Below, in pieces: positions 1 through 10,703 of a stretch of 64,000 bases of DNA; positions within the stretch are counted from its first letter, which is position 1; the number at the start of each line of letters is the position of its first letter. The stretch covers positions 17,185,779-17,249,778 of the forward strand of contig CM064506.1 in NCBI GenBank assembly GCA_032716605.1. Reading direction: 5' to 3'. A program made the position numbers and the translations under genes. The stretch comes from Paralithodes platypus (taxonomy: Eukaryota > Arthropoda > Malacostraca > Decapoda > Lithodidae). The notes under the pieces were generated by a model, which ran no database searches, was not told the DNA's origin, and saw nothing but the letters and a program-made list of their open reading frames with translations.

Positions 1-609
1 GCGTTCAGCGGGTCCACCTTCGGCTCGCGGTGTCTTTGGTTCCCGAGCTGAAGGCGGTTTTGTGCGCGGCAACTCGGCACCGCACGACGGTACGGTCTTC
101 GTTCTGCCGGCCGGCCCCCTTGGTTATTCGTCAGGGTTTGTTGTACTCTGCGCTATATACGTCGGGGTTTTTTACGCAGGATGCTTGGGAATGCTACGCT
201 TCTCTGTCGGCGGCCCCTGCTTCCGCCACACGACGCCGCGCTGTGTCGTTACGGACCCTGCTTACGTCACGCACCGACGCGCGGGGTCTTCTCAGTCCCG
301 TCCTTCTGCCGGTCCTCTTCGGGGTGCTGCTGCAAGTGCTGCCACCTTGCCCGGGCGCAGGACTGGGACGTTGCTGGCCAGTGCATCGGTTCCGCCTCGC
401 ACTTCTGTTCTTGCCCCTTTCATCCCCTCTGTGTCGGGGCTGGCCGGCCTTCCACTTCCGGCCGCCCTTCGAAGGGGTCAGCCCCGCGCCGGCCTGGGGT
501 TGGGGTGGCCCGCCCTTTTCGACGAGGTTGGGGGGGGGGGGGGTAGAGGAGGTCAACGTGGCGCTCATGCCCGCACGGCCCGTACCGGGGGTACCTCCAC
601 GTCAACACA

Positions 610-1725
610 ATGTGTCGTTCTCTGGGTCGGCCTCCTTGTTCTCCTTCTCGCCTGGGCGTACCGGGTCGCTCCCCTCCTCTCGGGTGCTCCCTCGGGTTGT
701 TTTCGCCCTTGCGCCCCTCGGTAGCCGCGAGGGACGTTGGGGGCGGCGGGTTGCGCGGAGGGGTCTCACCTGGAGGTGGACGTCCAGACCCCCACTCCGC
801 TCTTGTCACCGACAACGGCCCATCTCTTCAGAGGTGGCCCACGTGTTCACTTCCATGCCCGAGCTGGGTAGCGTCGAGGGAGTTGACCGCCGGTCACCCG
901 GTTTTCCTCTCCCGTGTCTTTCTGGTTCCGTCGCCGACCTGCGACGCGATGCGACCGGTGGTGGATCTGTCGGCCCTCAACGGGCACATCGTGCACACAC
1001 GGTTTCGGATGCTGCCGGTACCCCTGGTACGCCTGGCCCTGTGCCCTCTGTCGTGGGTAGTGTCGCTGGCCCTCCAGGATGTGTCTTGGCTCGTTCCTCT
1101 CCATCCTCGCTTCCAGCGATTCTTGGCCGTTCGGACTTCCGATCGTGTGTTCCTGTTCGACGGCCTTCCCTTCGGTCTCCACATCGCGCCGCAGATCTTC
1201 TCCGCACTGGTGGGGCAGGCTCTGGGTCCTCTCCTCAGGAGCGGGCTCCAGCTCCTGTTTTCCTTGGCCGTTTGGTTGGTAGTTTCCGACGCCCTAGGCC
1301 TGTGCATTGGCGACGCCCTCACAGTCGTTCGCAACATCGCATGGTTAGGGTTCCCCTTCGATGTTCCCAAGTCACGCTTGACCCCGTCGCGTGTCGTGCC
1401 ATGGGTCGGTCTCGCATGGGTTTTGTCCGGCGCTACGGTGACCAGGGGTCTGCCGGCCGCGGTGCACCTTCGGTGGACGGTCCTCGCCGTGTTGCACTCG
1501 GTCTCCCTCCCGGGGTGGCTCTGGGACTCGTTCGTGGGTTCGCTGCATTGGGCCGCTCTGCCCCTTCCCTTAGGGAGCCTCTGGCTACGCCGCCTCCTCC
1601 TCATGGGCACCGCGGTGTTTCCGTTGCCCCTATGGATCGGCTCCTGCCGCTCCCGCGTACCGTTCGCCGACGCTTCGGTCGCTGGGATGCTCGGGGCTCG
1701 CTCTCTGCGGCTGTGCCCTGGACCG

Positions 1726-1759
<34 letters not shown>

Positions 1760-2502
1760 CCGACGGTCTGGGTAACCGCAGATACGTCGAGCGGGGTTGG
1801 GTGAGGTTCCCAATCGAACCTGGGACGTCCGCTTCCCGGCAGATGGGTGGGTCTCCCTCCTCTTACCCGTCTATGCCCTCGGATTGTTGGTTCCTTTGTT
1901 CTTCCTGCGGGACCACGCGCTGGCCCTTCGGGGTAAGTCGGTGGCCTTCGGGTTGGACACTCAGACAAGCTGTCCCCTGTTTTCCTTATGCGGGGGTCCT
2001 CCAGGTCGTTGACTCTATTGGGGGTCTCGGTGGAGTTGTTCTTCCTCGCGGACCGACACCCCTTCTCCTTGCATGCCTCCTCCCTGCCCGGGCCTGCCAC
2101 CCTTTGGGCGGCCGCCCTGTCGAGAGGGCAGGGCGTTCTTGTAGAATGGGCGATGAAACGGGCTGTGTTCGCCGACCTCGCGGCTTCCTGAGGTGTTCCG
2201 GAGGTCGCCTTGTTCGCATCGGGGGTGCCGCGCCAGTTGCCTCTGGACCTCTCCCTCCGGCCTCGCGCTCCGGGGGAGGTCCGGACGCTTTCATGGTCGC
2301 CTGGTACAGGTGGCGGTCGATATCCATCTTTCCGCCACCAGACGCGCTGTTGATGTGCCCAGTCCTCGCGAAGCTGCGGCTGTACCACGGCTGCGTCTGG
2401 CTCCTCGCGCCTCTGTGGCCGGCACGGACTTGGTCCGCCCGGTTGCCGCGGTGGTGCCCGAGTCCGGTCCCTCTACCTGTCTCCGGCTTCCACTTGGGCT
2501 AG
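610..2502 (+). pseudogene. DIRS reverse transcriptase (RNase H continues in other frames), catalytically dead
   Basis: This frame carries the RT core: a MRPVVDLSALN segment, a motif A region, the FDGLPFGLHIAPQIF segment and a motif C region followed by WLVV. Relative to copies A and B, the catalytic motif A aspartate is alanine (GCC at 1069-1071), and motif C reads SLAV instead of YLDD (1261-1272). RNase H resumes after the poly-C tract: a WVTADTSSG segment near 1768, then a GKSVAFGLDTQT segment in the frame starting at 1797, then LWAAALS where the homologues have VWADALS or VWADVLS. The loss of at least three acidic residues means no RT activity is expected. The extension of this frame beyond about 1760 is a shadow of the RNase H frames. 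Confidence 0.8.
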
Positions 2503-3588
2503 GTTGGGGTCCTGCGGACCTCTTTGGCCTTCGCATCGTGCTTGTTCATGAGGCACGGTGGCTCCCGGTCCCCGGCCGGGCCCTGACTGACTTCCTGCAG
2601 CGTTCCTGGCCGTCTTCTCCTTGGGGGACTTACGGGTCCTGCTGGAGGTCTTTTACTAGGTGGCTACAGGCCACTCGCCTGCCAGTTGGCTCTCCTTCCC
2701 TCGTCCTACGCTCCTTGTTTCACCTCTTCCGTACACGTCGCTTTCCAGTCGACGCTATACGTACCCACTTGTCTGCCGTCCGGGGGTTCTTTGGGTCCGT
2801 CGCTGGGCTGGTCGTTCCGCCACAGGTGCTGGATTCCTTCCTGACGGCTGCCTTCCGGGATCTACCGCCTCCGTGCCAGGTCCCTCCGCTGTGGGATCTG
2901 GGGCGGGCTCTGGTCCTTCTGGCTTCCCCCACGTATACAAGGGCCGCTACGCCGGTTCCGTTGCTCGGGCGTCCACTCTTCCTTGTCGCTCTGGCCACTG
3001 GGGATCGGGTGTCTGCACTAGCGGCATTGTCACGGCCCCGGGACTGCGTGCGATTCTCCCAGTCCTTGCATGGCGTCTCGTTCGCCTCCTCCCCACCTTT
3101 TGTTACCACGCATGGGAGGGAGGCCCCCGTTTTCCAGCCTTTCGCCGTCCGGGCTTTACGGCGTGGGCATCCTTGCCATGTGTTGTGCCCGGTGTCAGCC
3201 TTGCACTCCTCTGTTGCGTCTGTGGCGCCGCCTTCGGGTACTGCTGTGTGGGTGTCTCCTCGGACAGGTGGGAGGCTCTAGCAGGTGCAGCTGGGCCGCC
3301 ACGTTTGTCGGACCGTTCGTGCCCGTCACCCTGTTTGTAGGGGTTCTGCGCGCGATGTCAGATCCTTTGCTGCCTCCTTCCGGTTCCTGCCACGTCGATC
3401 CTTCCCTGCCTTCGCCTCGGCGGTTTTTGTGGTCTTCTCTCAATTCCTTCCTCTCCTCCTACCTCTCCGTGTCCAGTGTTCGACCCCCTCGGCCGGTGAT
3501 TGCTCTCGGGGGTCGTGTTTCCTGGTGCTCTGGCGAAGATCCCTGGTCTTCCCCCCTTGTCCCTCGTTCTTTTCCTTTGTTTTTTTGA
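2193..3588 (+). pseudogene. DIRS tyrosine recombinase, frameshifted
   Basis: The N-terminal core-binding part and first catalytic block lie in the frame 2193-3281. An ALATGDRVSAL segment carries the first catalytic arginine and aligns with ALATGNRVSEL or ALATENRVSEL in the other copies. After 3281 the match moves to other frames: an ARDVRSFAASFRFL segment corresponds to the HxxR region (His replaced by Arg), and a FLSSYLSVS segment near 3440-3475 matches FLTRYLSVA, which contains the nucleophilic tyrosine. The order matches the DIRS recombinase, but at least two frameshifts separate the boxes, so this is a relic. Residues past about 3500 in the long frame are probably not part of the enzyme. 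Confidence 0.75.
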
Positions 3589-3590
3589 CA

Positions 3591-3962
3591 AAGGTGGGGG
3601 GGGGGGTGTATGGGTTTGCAACACTGGATTGCAAGTTTGGGATTATGTATTGTTCCAGTACATAAGTGTTTTTGCCAAATTGAAAATTGTGTTTTGTTCT
3701 TGTGTTCAGTGTTTTTGTTGGTTTTTGAAGAAAAGGGATTTTGGGTACAGTACCTTTTTGGTTTCAGACAAGTCTATGTTTTTGCATTACTATGAATGAC
3801 GGGCATGTGTTAAAACTGTTCTTTTTAGCTACTCCTCAGTTTTTCACTCTTTTATTAAACTCTCTTGTTTAAATTGTGTCTTTGTCATTCGTAATTTTGT
3901 TTTATGCATTGGTTTTTTTGGTAGGTTGGGCTTGGATGTCCTCCTCCTATTTGTTATGCAGC
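3591..3962. other. AT-rich non-coding stretch after the DIRS relic
   Basis: Composition changes sharply from A-poor GC-rich to ordinary AT-rich sequence. It may be the element's 3' untranslated region or flanking DNA. I see no gene, RNA or clear repeat in it. Confidence 0.4.
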
Positions 3963-4487
3963 CTTGATGTTGGATTTGCCAAGACTACTAACAAATTGGG
4001 AGGTTTGACGTACCTCCCAACCTACCAAATAGGAAAACCTACTATTTGGTAGTAGTCTTGGAAAATCCAACGTACATAATACCCTCCCTCACGCCGGACC
4101 CCTGCCCATCCGCGTTCTTCTGCTGACGTGAGATGTGATGACAAGAGAGGGTCGCTCATGCGCACGTTCGACAGGGATCTGCACATGACGGAACACGGGA
4201 TGGGCCTTAAGCGGTAACTAAGGTAAACCCCTTTTTCTTCTCTTCTATGCTTTTTTCACCTTCGGTGGTAGTTTTGGTTAATGTACAACGTCTCCTAGAG
4301 CAAGATAAGGAGTAGACTCTAGACGTTTTCTTTTTAACCGCGGTTGGAATGACGACATAGCAGTCAAAATAGACAAGTCGTCATTGCAATTAGGTTAATA
4401 GCCTTGATGTTGGATTTTCCAAGACTACTACCAAATAGTAGGTTTTCCTATTTGGTAGGTTGGGAGGTACGTCAAACCTCCCAATCT
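3963..4487. repeat. Nested hairpin / foldback repeat
   Basis: Two related segments, 3963-4077 and 4401-4487, are partly reverse complements of each other: about 60 bases at 4016-4075 match 4411-4470 inverted. Each is itself built of hairpins, such as TTGGGAGGT/ACCTCCCAA with a 7-nt loop near 3997-4021 and CTACCAAATAG/CTATTTGGTAG with a 9-nt loop near 4023-4053. The roughly 325-bp core between them holds two further short stems (ACGTCT/AGACGT near 4288-4330 and TGACGAC/GTCGTCA near 4351-4385). No coding capacity was seen. The structure suggests a foldback-type non-autonomous element; its family is unknown to me. Confidence 0.6.
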
Positions 4488-4899
4488 ATCTATCTATATA
4501 CTCAGGCCCAATCCCCACTTTTCCTGTGTGTTGTTTTTTTTTTTTTTTTGGGGGGGGGGACTCAAGACAGAGCCCGAATAGGGACAACACAACAGAAAAC
4601 AATGAACACACAAAAATAAAATACAAATTCACACACATCTACAGTAGGTCATCCAGGAGAAGACCCAGAGACCAGGGTCACCAAGGTCCCTCCAGCACTC
4701 CCCCGACCATAATATATTAATTATTGAATAATAATAATAATATTAATTTATATTAATTATTTACATATAATTGCCACATACAGTAATAATAATAATTTAT
4801 GACCTTAAGTTAAACAGGAACAGAGGGAGGCAGGAAAAGGAAAGAGCTGTAAACCAACCACTTTCCAGTCTAAACTGTATGAAAACCTACCACAAGGGC
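4488..4899. other. Low-complexity stretch with poly-T/poly-G and A-rich DNA
   Basis: It contains (TATC)n remnants, a poly-T run followed by poly-G near 4530-4559, A-rich sequence and ATT/TAA-type simple sequence around 4710-4800. No gene is seen. Confidence 0.5.
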
Positions 4900-5221
4900 T
4901 TAAGGGGAGATGGTCGTTTTTTCTGGACACCCTTTCCCTGATGCTTAGCCCCATTAGTTTGGCGTTTTTAGGACCTTCCGGCCCTTTTCACTGTTAATAT
5001 TAAGACTTTTTGTGTCATTTAGGTGTCGAAAGCGAGCCTGTAATTTAGGAGGAACCGGCCTTTGGCCGGAACATTTTTCTATCGAAAACTGTACAAATAT
5101 ATCTTGAAAAGGGATCCTGAGGTTATTTTTAAAAGTTTGATGGAGGTCTAGGGAGGAAACTAGAAAAATAATATATAAATGAAAAAAAAAACTACCAAAA
5201 AGTGAACCATCTCCCCCTTAA
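4900..5221. mobile_element. TTAA-flanked inverted-repeat element (322 bp)
   Basis: Both ends are TTAA, with imperfect inverted termini: TTAAGGGGAGATGGTCG at the left and the reverse of AACCATCTCCCCCTTAA at the right. TTAA target duplication is the hallmark of piggyBac-type DNA transposons, so this is probably a non-autonomous derivative. No ORF. It shares its right TTAA with the next element. Confidence 0.6.
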
Positions 5222-6130
5222 CCCATTGGCTGCGGCTATGTTTGGGCTATTTAGGGCATATTCAGGCACTTCTGAATGATAAATCAAGCATCTGCATTAA
5301 ATGAAGTGTATTCTGCCGAAAACTAGGCGAAAATAGCTTCAAAATGAGACCAGAACGGGCCCCGTACATGGTCTCGTTCACCCGCCAAGGTGCCAGTGAA
5401 ACGCGGGAAACCCGCTATTTGGTAGCACTCGCTCGCTTGGCTACACTGTTGTGAGACACAGAGAGACCCGCGCGAGACACAGTCAACCTCAGTGAGTCGC
5501 TCGCTGCTCTGAGGGTCGGAGGTGGGCCCCTCACGCTCCCGCCCACTGACACTCGATTTTTACGGTTTTTACAGGCTTTTAACCCTTCCTACCCGGCCAG
5601 TCTTACCTAAGGACGGTCGCCCGTACCCGGGCGAAATGGCTGAAAAACGTCTAGGCCTAGGCTACCGTATTTATGTTTATTTTCACTGCTAGAACTTTCC
5701 CACTCATCTATAATCGTAGTGCGGTTTTCAATCTGTATTTTGGCGTTGAGTAGAGCTCTGTAAGTCAACTGGTTCAGTTGTGATGACGATTTCAGTGGAG
5801 CAAATATTGCAGAGATGTTGCCAATATGGGGGCTTTTCAGACACTAATTTCGTCTGATGTCAGAACAATAACATTGAAGAGTCTTCTCCTTCTTGTTTTC
5901 GGAGGTGCGGTGACACAACGCTTGGGTTTGTTGACATACGTCGTACGCACGGCGTTCAGACCAAGCTTAATTAGGCTATTAAGCTGCCGTCTTAGGTAAG
6001 GACGGCCGGGTAGAGGCCCTTCTGCCGAGCTGTCATTAGGTAAGGCAGACCGGGTAGGAAGGGTTAAAGCCTGGAAATTGCTGTAACTTGCCAGGACGTT
6101 GCAGAACGTCACCCGCAACGAAAGGGTTAA
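5218..6130. mobile_element. TTAA-flanked inverted-repeat element carrying a nested one
   Basis: The termini TTAACCCATTGGCTGCGG and, inverted, TTAACCCTTTCGTTGCGG match imperfectly and are bounded by TTAA. A second TTAA element (5579-6067) sits inside. There is no convincing coding sequence; the minus-strand open frames near 5837-6281 have no recognisable content. Confidence 0.55.
5579..6067. mobile_element. Nested TTAA-flanked MITE (489 bp)
   Basis: The left end starts TTAACCCTTCCTACCCGG and the right end, read inverted, starts with the same 18 bases; similarity continues into a TTACCTAA segment. It lies wholly inside the 5218-6130 element, so it inserted later. Non-coding. Confidence 0.65.
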
Positions 6131-6503
6131 AGAAACTACAAATTCCTATCAACTGACTATTCGCTGACAATACGGAACTTAAAGTCAATCGTGGACTAAA
6201 TCTAGACCCAAAGCAATTGATAATACATCGGTGAAGTAGTGAATTAGTTACAGATGCGGTTATTATTGTTGATACATACATATTCGAAGCCGTTTCGGTT
6301 TGAATTGAAGCTCCTTATTAATTCTTTACTCGATATTTATATTTTGGACATTACTTTACATTTTTTGAGGCTTCAAAGTTTATCAGAATTAACCCTCTGA
6401 ACTCGGCTGTCCTCTTATACTCCACAACGAAATTCCCGGCGCGACCGAAGCCGCTCCAAGGACCCGTGCCCCCAGGGAGGGGGCAGGGGATGGTTGTGAC
6501 GGT

Positions 6504-7886
6504 TTGGCTCCCGAAACTGCTCCCCGCGGCCGGCATCCGGTTTTCCTCCACTGGTCGTTGATTTTGTCTTCGGCCATGGAGGGTCGGCAGCCGTCCGCGG
6601 TTGGCAGCCTCGGCAACCCATCATCTCCAGATATCACCATTTGCTCCCCAGAACTCGCCCCCACAACATCCTGGAGGGTGGTCAGAACCTTAGGCTCTGA
6701 CCACCTCCCGATCATTATCACCACCAAAACCAGACTCACCCCAGCTAGCCACAAACACACATACACCAATTATAAAAGAGCTAACTGGGAAGCATTCACA
6801 AATGAGACAGAACAACACTTCACAACTCTAAACAGTACACCCATCACTAACATCAACAATGCTGTACACATACTCAATAAAACTATCCAAAATGCTGACA
6901 AGAAACACATTCCAAGAGGTAACAGAAAAAGACACAACCCCAACTTCACACCAGAAATTCAAAACCTCATCAGACAACGCGACATACTGAAACACTCCCC
7001 AGCACCCCACACACAAGACATCACACAACAAATTCAAGCACTCAACACCCAAACTAACAACAAAATACAAGAACAACAAAAACTAAATTGGAATAACTTC
7101 CTACAAACACTTGATCACAAAACAAACCCCAAAAAACTCTACAAAACACTAAACAGCATCACACTTTCCAACAGCAACTCAACACAATCACATGCTGCAA
7201 TCACAACAACAGACTCTACTCCTTCATGTAAACAACAAGCAAACACTCTCATCAATCACTTCTCACATGTCAGCCACCTAAAACCTCACAAAGACGACCG
7301 ACGTAAGAGACAATTCCCCACAGACCCTGACTATACACCCTTCACCAATCACCAGACAAAGCATATCATCAACAATCTCAAGCATTCACCCGCCTGTGGC
7401 CTAGACAACATAAGCAACATACACCTCAGACACCTGGGACCACAAGGCATACAAGGACTCACTAACATATCAAACTACAGCTATTCACACAACACAATAC
7501 CAGACATTTGGAAGCATGGTATCATCATCACATTCCCCAAACCCAACAAAGACCCCACGCTACCCTCCTCGCAATGCCCCATCACACTCCTTTGCTCCCC
7601 CTCCAAAGTCATGGAATGCCTAGTATTACAACTAATTACACCTGACCTACCCCTAGCTCCAACACAACATGGCTTTAGGCCACTGCACTCCACAAACACT
7701 CTTCTCACAGACCTTACACAAAGAGCCTTCGACGGCATCAACTCAGCTAGACCACCACACAGATCACTATTAGCCACACTCGACATTAGTAAAGCCTTCG
7801 ATGCCATCCCCCGCCACAACCTAACAAACAAAATCTACAACACAAACATGCACAACAACACAAAAGATGGCTGGCCAACTTCCTAG
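6504..7886 (+). pseudogene. Non-LTR retrotransposon ORF2: endonuclease end and RT N-terminal half
   Basis: The first ~30 codons are probably not native, because the element is 5'-truncated. From about 6620 the protein shows the last endonuclease motif (SDHLPI), a long Thr/Asn/Gln/His-rich linker, then RT motifs: a QHGFRPLHSTNTLL segment and a motif A LDISKAFDAIPRHNL segment near 7781-7822. The frame stops at 7886, just after motif A, and the RT continues in another frame at about 7870-8275. Confidence 0.75.
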
Positions 7887-8278
7887 CAGGCAGATGTGCA
7901 CACGTATCTTTTGCCGGTCAGTCATCTAATATCAGAAACTTTCCAAACGGAGTCCCACAAGGATCCGTCCTATCGCCCGCACTCTTCAATCTGTACATGC
8001 ACGATATAACTACACCCAATACGCCCCAAATAAACTTAGCCTCCTATGCAGATGACATAACACTCACATGCACACACCATGACCCAAAAAGAGCAACAGA
8101 TCTCCTTCAACCCTATCTCAACACACTACATGGCTGGTGCACTACAAACAGACTTAATCTAGCCCCAGCCAAATCCACCGCAACCCTGCTCACAAGTTGG
8201 ACAGGAGAACACGAATACATCCCACAACACACCCCTAACACATACACACACACCCAAAATCCTAGGAGTAACATATGA
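7870..8278 (+). pseudogene. Non-LTR RT, motif B and C part
   Basis: After a frameshift the RT continues with GVPQGSVLSPALFNLYMHDI and SYADDITLT, the catalytic YADD lying near 8045-8056. The downstream thumb region (8278-8600) is further scrambled by frameshifts and stops. Confidence 0.75.
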
Positions 8279-8598
8279 TACTCATATGACATTCAAACAG
8301 CACACCACAAACATTAAAAAGAAACTGACACCCAGACTTAACGCCCTCAGGTCACTTGCTCACACAAATTTGGACACAACAAAGAAACTACCACCACAGT
8401 ATATAAACAATACATAAGATCAGTGATGGAATACGCAAGCCCAGCCTGGGCTTCTAACCTAGCTGAAACACACATCATAAGACCTTACAGACTATTCAAA
8501 ACAAAGCCCTGAAGATCATTACAGGCTGCACAGCTACTGCACCCACAGATCACCTACATCAAGAAACCAAAATCCTCAAAGTCAAAGACCATCTGGAC

Positions 8599-9147
8599 AT
8601 GAGAGGCACTCAATTCCTGGCAGCAGCCTCCACGAACCAAGACCACCCACTAAACTACATGGCAACACACCCACAGACACCAAGAAATATCAAAACGACA
8701 CCCAGCACACGGTATCACACACAATTATTGTCCTCTCTCCCTCCCTGCCCACCCCGAACCAACTTCCAGAAGCACATCCATACTCATATCTCTCACCGAT
8801 CCATCCACTCACTCACAGACAACACGCAGCTGCATGCACGACCTCCCGAAATCCATCCTTCCGAATCCTCCCTTCCTCGCGAGGACAGAGTCCACCTGGC
8901 CAGGCTGAGATGCGGACACCATCCAGCTCTCCTGAGCTATCAGAAGAGACTGGATGACTCCGTTGTCGACGCCTGCCCGGGATGTAACACAGCACCCCAT
9001 ACCATTAAACACATCATAGAAGACTGCATTTCACACAACCACTTACGCCAACAACTCAATCTACACTCAATGAGAGCTCTATGGGAAAGCCCGATCGTGG
9101 CCATGGCCTTTCTCAGGGACTCGGGGCTGTTCGGCCAGGCAGCTTAG
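8599..9147 (+). pseudogene. Non-LTR retrotransposon C-terminal domain
   Basis: This 182-residue frame includes HLARLRCGHHPALLSYQKRL followed by CPGCNTAPHTIKHIIEDC, the Cys/His segment common at the C-terminus of Jockey/I-type LINE proteins. It ends DSGLFGQAA, then stop, then the (AAC)n tail, so this is the true end of the ORF. Upstream frames are broken. Confidence 0.7.
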
Positions 9148-9149
9148 GG

Positions 9150-9199
<50 letters not shown>

Positions 9200-9244
9200 C
9201 TCCACAACGAACTTTCACTGCGGAACTCGGCTGTCCTCTTATAA

Positions 9245-10075
9245 TGTACAGTACTCCTGCGTGTATAATATTCACAACCGCGTAACACAACAACCCGACA
9301 ACATAGCGATGTCCGGTCAACACCACGATCAAGATACTGTAACAGTATGTACTTCATTTTCCAATTAAGATTGTCTTTCTACCAATTACCTTTGATTAGC
9401 TATTAAGAAAATAAGGCCATAACACCCAACCCGCACCGATTCCGCGGGTACGGAGCGTAAGAGGACAGCCAATGCGGAGGTGTAAATAACCGCGACTGAT
9501 GTATGGTGCCGTGCTTCATTGGCATAATAGCCATTGATTTGAGATTAGATAGGAAGTTACGCCACTTTTGTCTGTGAATGTACTATACTATCACTTTAGT
9601 CCCTAATTGTACAGTCATGAGCATATATTATAAGCTTACACCAATTCCAATCCTGGACCCTTTAAAGCAAAGTTCTGAAGCACCTGGGCAATAATAAAGT
9701 ATAAAATTGTCTCGTTTACATTAAATACTGATTCAGATGGGTGCATCGCCATTTATTTACTTGACTGTACATAAAGAATATATATAAGATATTCTATACA
9801 AAGTAATTAATTAACAAATTTCAATAACAATTAAAACCTAGGAAAGCAATGCCTTACTAAATTAAAAAGTAAAACTTGCAAACTAAACAAACCAAAACTG
9901 GGACAAAGACAATATAAAGTCAAATCAACTTATCAAAATCGCTATGTGGAAACAACGCTTACTAAAATAAAATTTATGAAATAAAAGAACACAATCAATA
10001 TCACGTTAACAAATAATCATAACAGAACAACATAGGAATTAGGAACCATCTAAAAGCACATAACCCTTTCATGGT
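9245..10075. other. AT-rich intergenic stretch
   Basis: There is no convincing ORF, RNA gene or mobile-element signature. 9760-10060 is A-rich and low in complexity. Confidence 0.4.
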
Positions 10076-10390
10076 TTAACCCACGAAATCCGGGGGGCAT
10101 CATATGATCCCGATCGCTGTGTCCGGGGCCCTTTTGGTACAGGCAAACTTCATAAATCAGTAGCTACTGATTGAGACCACCTAAAGCAGTGATTTTTTTT
10201 TTGCAAATTGTAGAACTGTTTGTTGTCTGTAGAATGCCGTTGAGATGACATCGCTACGACGCATGGTTGCCGAGTTATGATGATTTTAGCGGCGATTTTT
10301 AGCACCTCATTTGAGACTCATATGAGGCCTCCCAGATTCCTGCCAATTTTTTGTTTTGCATATGAGGCCTCCCAGATTCCGAGGGCTTAA
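10076..10390. mobile_element. TTAA-flanked MITE (315 bp)
   Basis: The ends TTAACCCACGAAATCCGG and, inverted, TTAAGCCCTCGGAATCTGG are similar over about 30 bases and converge on TCATATGA. A 22-base segment beginning CATATGAGGCC is directly repeated at about 10318 and 10359 near the right end. Non-coding, and probably piggyBac-type non-autonomous from the TTAA boundaries. Confidence 0.6.
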
Positions 10391-10539
10391 GGATGCATAT
10401 CTACACATTAGTCTTGTTATCATTAGACAATTTTATGCAGTTTAGGAAGGATCTAGAGTCATCAAAGGGATAAAACTATTCCAATCAACCCTCTGACTTC
10501 CAAAGTTTCATCCTAAACTGAATAGCAACATAGATATTG

Positions 10540-10540
<1 letters not shown>

Positions 10541-10577
<37 letters not shown>
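10541..10577 (+). repeat. Poly-A tract
   Basis: About 37 consecutive A between unrelated AT-rich sequence; it may be a retrotransposon tail but no element could be recognised upstream. Confidence 0.7.
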
Positions 10578-10579
<2 letters not shown>

Positions 10580-10703
10580 ATGTACTGTATGTATATACTC
10601 AGGTACACACCCCATAGCTGATGTTAGCTAACTCGAGACAGGGGGTCCGGGACCACTTTCATGTTCCCTCGTCTAGTAGGTGAATTTTACAAGGGGAGGA
10701 GGA

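Larger units (their letters stand above)
1..3590 (+). mobile_element. Decayed DIRS-like (tyrosine recombinase) retrotransposon, 5' end outside window
   Basis: Order on the plus strand is end of gag-like region, reverse transcriptase, RNase H, tyrosine recombinase, as in DIRS elements. Each block aligns by eye with the two better preserved DIRS copies at 35-46 kb and 52-60 kb of this window. The reading frame breaks several times, for example at a poly-C run near 1728-1758 and near 3281. The strand is strongly depleted in A: sample 60-base lines contain only 4 to 7 A against about 15 T. All stop codons contain A, so several frames stay open by composition alone and ORF length is not evidence of function here. 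The A-poor composition ends abruptly at about 3590. No terminal repeat was identified. Identity as a DIRS relic is secure; completeness is not. Confidence 0.85.
6420..9200 (+). mobile_element. 5'-truncated non-LTR retrotransposon with (AAC)n tail
   Basis: It encodes the end of an APE-type endonuclease (SDHLPI near 6691-6720), reverse transcriptase and a C-terminal Cys/His domain, and ends in a tract of about 17 AAC units (9150-9200). The strand is very rich in A and C and poor in G; the line at 7021 has 2 G in 60. A short sequence TCCACAACGAA occurs at both edges (6420 and about 9200) and is a candidate target-site duplication. A 21-bp repeat (6398-6418 and 9222-9242) also flanks the unit. 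Clade is I/Jockey-like by RT motifs, not resolved further. Short copies of the same 3' end occur at 11485 and about 17570. Confidence 0.8.

Noticed and set aside
30..1775. Long overlapping ORFs of 581, 220 and 121 codons at the window start
   Set aside because: They overlap in different frames in A-poor DNA, where stop codons are rare; only fragments match DIRS proteins.
9081..9368. Poly-Asn ORF, and poly-Cys/Val ORFs on the other strand
   Set aside because: Artefacts of the (AAC)n tail of the LINE.
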